64,000 nucleotides of DNA from Macrostomum hystrix (Eukaryota; Platyhelminthes; Macrostomidae), in contig CATNEN010000012.1 in assembly GCA_950097015.1 (NCBI GenBank), positions 2,535,501 to 2,599,500 of the forward strand, written 5' to 3'. This document shows positions 58,601-64,000 of this stretch, piece after piece (the stretch's first letter is position 1; each line of letters starts with the position of its first letter). The translations under genes and the position numbers were made by a program. The notes below the pieces were generated by a model that had not been told where the DNA came from, ran no database searches, and saw nothing but the letters and a program-made list of their open reading frames with translations.

Positions 58601-60956
58601 ATAGAAGGAAGAGTAGAGGAAGGATAGAAGGAAGAATAGAGGAAGGATAGAAGGAAGAATAGAGGAAGGATAGAAGGAAGAATAGAGGAAGGATAGAAGG
58701 AAGAATATAGGAGAGATAGAAAGAGTAGAGGGGAGATAGGAAGGGTAGAGGGGAGATAGGAATTGATTGCAGTGAAGATACACATGGCAGGGAAAATATT
58801 GCTGAGAGAATGAACAAGGCCCGATTGGGAGAAGGATATGAAGTCAGATACTGTGGAAATACGAGCGTAGTTCAAGGAGGGAATGGAGAGTAGGGAATGC
58901 ATAAAAATCCCAAAATAGCCAGACAAAGTTAAACTCACCCAGCGGCGTCAATGGCGCACCATTCACCGTAAAGGTGACATCGGCCGGTGGCACGGAATGC
59001 GGCGGCCGGCATTCAATTTGAACTTTGTTGCCCTTCAGGCATTCCTTCTGCTGGCGCGTTGGCCCAGCGTCACTGAATGGCTGGATTTCTGAATTTTCCG
59101 AGTGAGGAAATGGTTAGATTTTAAAGCGAAACTAAATGTTATTGCAATGCACTGTCACAACCAAACATTACAGTCCACAGTCACTAACCAGCATTACAGC
59201 CCACTGTCACTACCCAGCATTACAGCCCACTGTCACAACCAAACATTACAGTCCACAGTCACTAACCAGCATTACAGTCCACTGTCACTAACCAGCATTA
59301 CAGCCCACTGTCACTACCCAGCATTACAGCCCACTGTCACAACCAAACATTACAGTCCACAGTCACTAACCAGCATTACAGCCCACTGTCACTACCCAGC
59401 ATTACAGCCCACTGTCACAACCAAACATTACAGTCCACAGTCACTAACCAGCATTACAGCCCACTGTCACTACCCAGCATTACAGCCCACTGTCACAACC
59501 AAACATTACAGTCCACAGTCACTAACCAGCATTACAGCCCACTGTCTCTACCCAGCATTACAGCCCACTGTCTCTACCCAGCATTACAGCCCACTGTCTC
59601 TACCCAGCATTACAGTCCACTGTCACTACCCAGCATTACAGTCCACTGTCACTACCCAGCATTACAGTCCACTGTCTCTACCCAGCATTACAGTCCACTG
59701 TCTCTACCCAGCATTACAGTCCACTGTCTCTACCCAGCATTACAGTCCACTGTCACTACCCAGCATTACAGCCCACTGTCACAACCAAACATTACAGTCC
59801 ACAGTCACTAACCAGCATTACAGTCCACTGTCACTAACCAGCATTACAGCCCACTGTCACTACCCAGCATTACAGCCCACTGTCACAACCAAACATTACA
59901 GTCCACAGTCACTAACCAGCATTACAGCCCACTGTCACTACCCAGCATTACAGCCCACTGTCACAACCAAACATTACAGTCCACAGTCACTAACCAGCAT
60001 TACAGCCCACTGTCACTACCCAGCATTACAGCCCACTGTCACAACCAAACATTACAGTCCACAGTCACTAACCAGCATTACAGCCCACTGTCACTACCCA
60101 GCATTACAGCCCACTGTCACAACCAAACATTACAGTCCACAGTCACTAACCAGCATTACAGCCCACTGTCACTACCCAGCATTACAGCCCACTGTCACAA
60201 CCAAACATTACAGTCCACAGTCACTAACCAGCATTACAGCCCACTGTCTCTACCCAGCATTACAGCCCACTGTCTCTACCCAGCATTACAGCCCACTGTC
60301 TCTACCCAGCATTACAGTCCACTGTCACTACCCAGCATTACAGTCCACTGTCACTACCCAGCATTACAGTCCACTGTCTCTACCCAGCATTACAGTCCAC
60401 TGTCTCTACCCAGCATTACAGTCCACTGTCTCTACCCAGCATTACAGTCCACTGTCACTACCCAGCATTACAGTCCACTGTCACTACCCAGCATTACAGT
60501 CCACTGTCTCTACCCAGCATTACAGTCCACTGTCACTAACCAGCGTTACAGAAAATTGCAGCTTTTAATGTACAGCATAAAGACTACTTGAAAATACAGT
60601 AAGAATAAGAACAGTAAGAATTTTTTCTACGAACCCACCGATAATCTTCACTTGAAATGGCGAACCAATCAGAGCAAATTTGCTATTGGTAACAGCCTTG
60701 CAGAAGAACTGATACTCGGCCAATTCCGATGCCGATTCCACTAGTTGAGTCTGGACTTCGATACCGTTGCTAAGGCAACGCACGCCGGGCCCGATAACGC
60801 TATTGTTGGGCACAAATAGGATCTTATCGGCAGAGCGGCGCCTGTAGCCGCACTGGAGAGCCGAGGTGCTGCCGCGCACTGTGCAGCCCAGAAGAACTGT
60901 GGAATTCGCTCTGACGTACGTCAGCGGCTCCGGCTGGCTGGCCAACTCGGGCATCA
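42996..60956 (-). CDS. Ig/FN3 single-pass cell-surface receptor (5' end beyond window)
   Basis: Fifteen exons in transcript order: 60639-60956, 58939-59088, 57866-57889, 53128-53289, 51357-51377, 49862-50185, 49605-49769, 48877-48894, 48649-48777, 48330-48545, 47298-47676, 45914-46326, 45052-45081, 43763-44905, 42996-43648. All phases fit and give 1380 residues. Domains in order are Ig (GCTVRG...FFCKAV), Ig (IECRPP...YGCLATN), Ig (SYSCIT...YACRVS), Ig (FVCRLV...VQCVAF), a Pro/Ala-rich linker, FN3 (VNVSWTLEG), FN3 (WDYQSDPSHRVLGFTILLRE), a membrane span (LGCLGGLTLIVVLIVICLCA) and a cytoplasmic tail of about 620 residues rich in Gln, His and Gly, ending GDYPV. That end fits a class II PDZ ligand. 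The architecture suits turtle/IgSF9 or echinoid-type adhesion receptors, but I cannot choose between them. The signal peptide and perhaps more Ig domains lie upstream. Confidence 0.85.
43763..44905 (-). CDS. Receptor exon: Q/H-rich cytoplasmic tail
   Basis: 1143 bp, phase 1-1, from ASQMQPGMTATYKDPAKLIN through several polyQ and HHPQHHHHH tracts to PPPPPPVPQHHHLRGHH. CAG/CTG runs make length variation likely. Confidence 0.83.
45052..45081 (-). CDS. Receptor juxtamembrane microexon, 30 bp
   Basis: Between CGCTCAG and G|GTAAGG, phase 1-1. Encodes NEAWSNTFTY just inside the membrane. Confidence 0.65.
45388..45760. repeat. 25-27-bp tandem array
   Basis: Unit GTGTCATTTTGCTGATGGGG plus a short variable TTGG(ATG) end. 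It lies in the receptor intron before the 30-bp exon. Confidence 0.93.
45914..46326 (-). CDS. Receptor exon: FN3 domain 2 and membrane span
   Basis: 413 bp, phase 2 in and phase 1 out. SPGFTYQAVMFARLAPF closes the FN3. The span is YIILGCLGGLTLIVVLIVIC, followed by the basic stop-transfer SRRDKSQR. Confidence 0.88.
46400..47255. repeat. 12/16-bp GACAGATT-type array
   Basis: Mixture of GACAGATT, GACAGACA and GGCAGATT blocks, with strand-asymmetric composition. It fills the intron between the FN3 exons. Confidence 0.95.
47298..47676 (-). CDS. Receptor exon: FN3 domain 1
   Basis: 379 bp, phase 1 in and phase 2 out. NMVVNVSWTLEG and the Y.F.V...LRDEAT pattern mark an FN3 fold. Confidence 0.83.
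47705..48285. repeat. 30-bp tandem array (about 19 copies)
   Basis: Unit GGGATCTGGGGAAGCTGGAA then GACTAGCCAT. It fills the intron before FN3 domain 1. Confidence 0.96.
48330..48545 (-). CDS. Receptor exon: Pro/Ala-rich linker
   Basis: 216 bp, phase 1-1, between CACCTCAG and A|GTGAGT. Eight consecutive Pro, then low-complexity Ala/Ser/Gly. No domain; probably an extended spacer between Ig 4 and FN3. Confidence 0.7.
48649..48777 (-). CDS. Receptor exon: Ig 4, second half
   Basis: 129 bp, phase 1-1, SRLIVRRFEPSMRGIVQCVA to LLLRSETVT. Confidence 0.8.
48877..48894 (-). CDS. Receptor microexon, 18 bp
   Basis: Between TTTTGCAG and GCA|GTAAGT, phase 1-1. It adds EPSDVG inside Ig 4. Both splice sites are strong. 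Confidence 0.6.
49010..49555. repeat. 20-bp tandem array (about 26 copies)
   Basis: Unit GGATCTGGGAGG(T/C)CAGTAAG. It lies in the intron within Ig 4. Confidence 0.95.
49605..49769 (-). CDS. Receptor exon: Ig 4, first half
   Basis: 165 bp, phase 1-1, KLSIVVRPLDVSLDNQDAIG then FVCRLVGNDRRRPIWFNNGR. Confidence 0.8.
49862..50185 (-). CDS. Receptor exon: Ig 3
   Basis: 324 bp, phase 1-1, between AATTACAG and C|GTAAGT. Cys pair in ASYSCITE and GSYACRVS; GLADQGSYAC is a typical Ig motif. Confidence 0.86.
50240..50795. repeat. 30-bp tandem array (about 18 copies)
   Basis: Unit AAGGCAGTAGGTGGAATGTG then GAGTGATGGG. It lies in the intron before Ig 3. Confidence 0.96.
50935..51167. repeat. 32-bp tandem array (about 7 copies)
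   Basis: Unit CTGAAGAATCTAATCAAGGT then GACAACAGACCC. This second array shares an intron with the preceding one. Confidence 0.94.
51357..51377 (-). CDS. Receptor microexon, 21 bp
   Basis: Between TTTGTAG and CAG|GTAAAC, phase 1-1. It adds QHIAGFP between Ig 2 and Ig 3. Splice sites are acceptable but not strong. Confidence 0.45.
51650..52685. repeat. 29-bp tandem array (about 36 copies)
   Basis: Unit CTTACAGGTTAGTGAGAAGA then CAGGGGTGT. A CAATG variant is interspersed, and a homogeneous TTGATG block forms the last third. Confidence 0.97.
53128..53289 (-). CDS. Receptor exon: Ig 2, second half
   Basis: 162 bp, phase 1-1, RYRVVRLATGSFALIIGKVL to TELIVQ. The second Cys is in LYGCLATN. Confidence 0.82.
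53405..56730. repeat. 34-bp tandem array (about 97 copies)
   Basis: Unit GGAATACCATTTTTGGGATC then ATTCACACTGAATA. Later parts contain longer units with an extra TAGTA or ACACAC. It is the largest array in the window. Confidence 0.97.
56731..57255. other. Intronic spacer with a 57-bp direct duplication
   Basis: A 57-bp segment from TAAAATATTCAACCAATCGC to AGAGCACGGGC is present twice in succession (about 57065-57178). Otherwise AT-rich, with no gene. Confidence 0.5.
57256..57490 (+). repeat. Dispersed repeat, copy B
   Basis: Counterpart of 528-792 in the opposite orientation; see copy A. The flanking 57491-57610 is not obviously shared with copy A. Confidence 0.7.
57866..57889 (-). CDS. Receptor microexon, 24 bp
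   Basis: Between CCCTGACAG and G|GTAAGT, phase 1-1. It adds VLSSRTTR between the two halves of Ig 2 and keeps the frame whether included or skipped. Confidence 0.6.
58025..58755. repeat. Purine-rich 23-bp tandem array
   Basis: Unit close to AGGAAGGATAGAAGGAAGAG plus TAG, plus related shorter GGATAAAGGAAGGGTAGA units at the left. The plus strand is almost free of C. Confidence 0.95.
58939..59088 (-). CDS. Receptor exon: Ig 2, first half
   Basis: 150 bp, phase 1-1, EIQPFSDAG... to FTVNGAPLTPL. The first Cys is in QIECRPP. Confidence 0.82.
59150..60555. repeat. 26-bp tandem array with higher-order structure
   Basis: Unit ATTACAGCCCACTGTCACTA plus CCCAGC. Three variants (CTACCC, CAACCAAA and CTAACC types) cycle with a 78-bp period. 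Blocks several hundred bp long recur at an offset of 702 bp. Confidence 0.96.
60639..60956 (-). CDS. Receptor exon: Ig domain 1 of those seen
   Basis: 106 codons, phase 1-1, between CCGTTGCAG and G|GTGGGT. The Cys pair is in LLGCTVRG and QFFCKAV. Confidence 0.85.
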
Positions 60957-61704
60957 CTGCAACGGGGTGGGTGGGTGGCCAGAACAACTAGTTTTTTAGG
61001 CATATCAAGTTTATTCTACCTCGTTTTGAATTTATCACATGCTGCCGAGACTGACAAATATGTGTAGTTAGATACTTCAGATATTCTGCTGCGATACCCT
61101 CTAATTCAGATACTCTGCTGCGATACCCTCTAATTCAGATACTCTGCTGCGATACCCTTTAATTCAGATACTCTGCTGCGATACCCTCTAATTCAGATAT
61201 TCAGCTACGATACCCTTTTCTGCGGTTCTATTTGGATAGCACAGAATCCCTTAGAACAATTGTAAATTCGCTAAGGTCAAATTTTAGCTTTCTGAAGCCT
61301 AATTACGACACTGTTACTGTACATGATATATCATGAGCTCACTAAGCTATAATTGTTGCAGTTTTCAATCAAATAAAGTCACCTAGTCAGTAGTTAATAC
61401 TCTATAAAATCTAAGATAAGTGATATTGAGCGTCAGTTGACACCTGTTTAGATTATTAAAGCGTGAAATGTAGAAATAAAATCCGCAAGATCGACGCCCT
61501 GGCAGTTAAAAATCTAGTTTAACGATAAGACACATTTACAGCTGTACTATGACCGCAAATGAAATCTTTGGAACACAGGCAGTAAATGGTGTCATTGTCA
61601 GTCAAATACACAGCAGCATACCATGCGCGTCTGTGCACTGAACAGCCTATTCAACTTATTCACTAAATTAATATGAAAAACTGACATTGCGCCCGAAGAT
61701 TAGA
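60957..61704. other. Upstream intronic or intergenic sequence with a 29-bp array
   Basis: About five copies of a 29-bp unit (TTCAGATACTCTGCTGCGAT then ACCCTCTAA) lie at about 61070-61215. The rest is unassigned. It is presumably the intron before the first receptor exon seen. Confidence 0.6.
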
Positions 61705-63320
61705 GAAATGAAGTCTAGCTTGAGGATCTGGGAGGTTAGGTGGGATAATCTAGCTTGAGGATCTGGGAGGTTAGGTCGTATAATCTAGCTTGAGGATCTG
61801 GGAGGTTAGGTGGGATAATCTAGCTTGAGGATCTGGGAGGTTAGGTGGGACAGTCTAGCTTGAGGATCTGGGAGGTTAGGTGGGATAATCTAGCTTGAGG
61901 ATCTGGGAGGTTAGGTGGGACAGTCTAGCTTGAGGATCTGGGAGGTTAGGTGGGATAATCTAGCTTGAGGATCTGGGAGGTTAGGTGGGACAGTCTAGCT
62001 TGAGGATCTGAGAGATAGGTGGGACAGTCTAGCTTGAGGATCTGAGAGATAGGTGGGACAGTCTAGCTTGAGGATCTGGGAGATAGGTGGTACAGTCTAG
62101 CTTGAGGATCTGAGAGATAGGTGGGACAGTCTAGCCTGAGGATCTGGGAGATAGGTGGTACAGTCTAGCTTGAGGATCTGAGAGATAGGTGGGACAGTCT
62201 AGCTTGAGGATCTGAGAGATAGGTGGGACAGTCTAGCTTGAGGATCTGAGAGATAGGTGGGACAGTCTAGCTTGAGGATCTGGGAGATAGGTGGGACAGT
62301 CTAGCTTGAGGATCTGGGAGATAGGTGGGACAGTCTAGCTTGAGGATCTGAGAGATAGGTGGGACAGTCTAGCTTGAGGATCTGGGAGGTTAGTGGGACA
62401 GTCTAGCCTGAGGATCTGGGAGATGGGTGCCACAGTCTAGCGTGAGGATCTGGGAGATGGGTGCCACAGTCTAGCCTGAGGATCTGGGAGATGGGTGCCA
62501 CAGTCTAGCGTGAGGATCTGGGAGATGGGTGCCACAGTCTAGCCTGAGGATCTGGGAGATGGGTGCCACAGTCTAGCCTGAGGATCTGGGAGATGGGTGC
62601 CACAGTCTAGCCTGAGGATCTGGGAGATGGGTGCCACAGTCTAGCCTGAGGATCTGGGAGATGGGTGCCACAGTCTAGCCTGAGGATCTGGGAGATGGGT
62701 GCCACAGTCTAGCCTGAGGATCTGGGAGATGGGTGCCACAGTCTAGCCTGAGGATCTGGGAGATGGGTGCCACAGTCTAGCCTGAGGATCTGGGAGATGG
62801 GTGCCACAGTCTAGCCTGAGGATCTGGGAGATGGGTGCCACAGTCTAGCCTGAGGATCTGGGAGACAGGTGGGACTGTCTAGCTTGAGGATCTGAGAGAT
62901 AGGTGGGACAGTCTAGCTTGAGGATCTGAGAGATAGGTGGGACAGTCTAGCTTGAGGATCTGGGAGGTTAGGTGGGACAGTCTAGCCTGAGGATCTGGGA
63001 GATAGGTGGGACAGTCTAGCTTGAGGATCTGAGAGATAGGTGGGACAGTCTAGCTTGAGGATCTGAGAGATAGGTGGGACAGTCTAGCTTGAGGATCTGG
63101 GAGGTTAGGTGGGACAGTCTAGCTTGAGGATCTGGGAGATAGGTGGGACAGTCTAGCTTGAGGATCTGGGAGGTTAGGTGGGACAGTCTAGCCTGAGGAT
63201 CTGGGAGATAGGACAGTCTAGCCTGAGGATCTGGGAGGTTAGGTGGGACAGTCTAGCCTGAGGATCTGGGAGGTTAGGTGGGACAGTCTAGCTTGAAGTT
63301 CTGGGAGATAGGTGGGAGTC
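61705..63320. repeat. 34-bp tandem array (about 48 copies)
   Basis: Unit GTCTAGCTTGAGGATCTGGG then AGATAGGTGGGACA. A central block of about 450 bp is homogenised to an AGATGGGTGCCACA variant. Confidence 0.97.
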
Positions 63321-64000
63321 TAATTGAAAACTAGGGACATTGAATATCTTGAGTTATCTGATAAGGCGGTGTAAGTTAAGCTTTTGTGAGACATGGATCG
63401 AATGTAAAGGATCTGGTAGTGACAGTTTATCATAAATTGAAGAGGCTGATGAATCAACCTAGTCACGCTGGATTTCGGGATCCTTCAGCTCTAGACAGAT
63501 GCCGCAGAAGATTTGCATTGGACAGTAGGAGACTGGTGATGACGCATCGCATTTGTGTAGTAGTATGCGGCAGCTACAGAACTGCCAGACATGATTAATA
63601 ATCGGACCAGAATACAAGAGCCATAGTCGAGGCGTCAAGAAGTTAGCTGAGCGCGAACAAGACGCATATAGGAAGCTAAACTAGTAGGAGAGGAAGAAAA
63701 TCCCCTTGAGATGGGCTCGAGAAGTTGATGAAGAGTTGAGCACGGAACTCGGGACTACATATAGATCTATACGGTCTAGACTCTAGACTCTAGACTATAG
63801 GGAAATCAGCAAGTGAGAAGGCGAGCAGGAATTCAATAAAAACACTCGCTACGGTGGAGGGGGCCCACAACCAAATCTACTGAAAATATGAGCCAGAATC
63901 TCAACTACTCTCACACGATACACACAAGTTAGTAGAGCGCTTCCATTTGAACCTCTTTCCTTTCCTAATTCATTTTTTATTTTAAAAGCAGAATAGAAAG
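63321..64000. other. Unassigned sequence at the right edge
   Basis: Non-repetitive. A 70-codon open frame at 63386-63598 has no recognisable domain. Confidence 0.35.

Noticed and set aside
58015..58938. Minus-strand frames of Leu/Ser/Tyr/Pro repeats resembling a membrane protein
   Set aside because: Translation of the purine-rich array within a receptor intron.
59102..60568. 488-codon plus-strand frame
   Set aside because: Translation of the 26-bp array, antisense inside a receptor intron.
1..64000. tRNA, rRNA or telomeric repeats
   Set aside because: None was recognised by eye; a covariance-model search would be needed to exclude a divergent tRNA.

Overview
This is nuclear DNA of an animal. 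Genes are split by spliceosomal introns, the encoded proteins are metazoan types (ANKRD13, ETF-beta, NSA2, cytosolic HSP90, an Ig/FN3 receptor), and about 22 kb of the 64 kb is tandem minisatellite. A free-living flatworm such as Macrostomum is my best guess. It rests on the very high tandem-repeat load and on a gene whose first exon starts at codon 2 right after a splice acceptor, as expected if an AUG-ending spliced leader is added in trans. The species call is inference.

Layout, left to right. 1-5273 (minus): four exons of an ANKRD13-type ankyrin/UIM protein running off the left edge. 5274-7795: AT-rich spacer. 7796-8480 (minus): a broken zinc-finger/coiled-coil pseudogene. 8497-10461: a mariner element (D,D34D transposase with one in-frame stop) flanked by TA, whose two 460-bp ends are inverted copies of the same 3' part. 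12397-13623 (plus): ETFB in two exons. 15571-18066 (plus): NSA2 in two exons, with a GC-AG intron and no genomic start codon next to codon 2. 18450-24300: intergenic arrays. 24688-33587 (plus): a six-exon secreted protein, tentatively NDNF/Nord-like. 36320-39240 (plus): HSP90 with heat-shock elements, TATA box and three exons ending in MEEVD. 42996-60956 (minus): the last 15 exons of a cell-surface receptor (4 Ig, 2 FN3, one membrane span, Q/H-rich tail ending YPV), with four tiny in-frame exons. 60957-64000: repeats and unassigned sequence, probably its next upstream intron.

All exon joins were checked by reading phase. The 26 introns reconstructed split cleanly. All 15 that are 441 bp or longer carry at least one tandem array, each with its own unit. 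All 11 that are 428 bp or shorter carry none. Array growth therefore appears to set intron length here. No pathway links the neighbouring genes: they are unrelated housekeeping and surface or secreted functions. HSP90 and the receptor gene converge on a 3.7-kb spacer.
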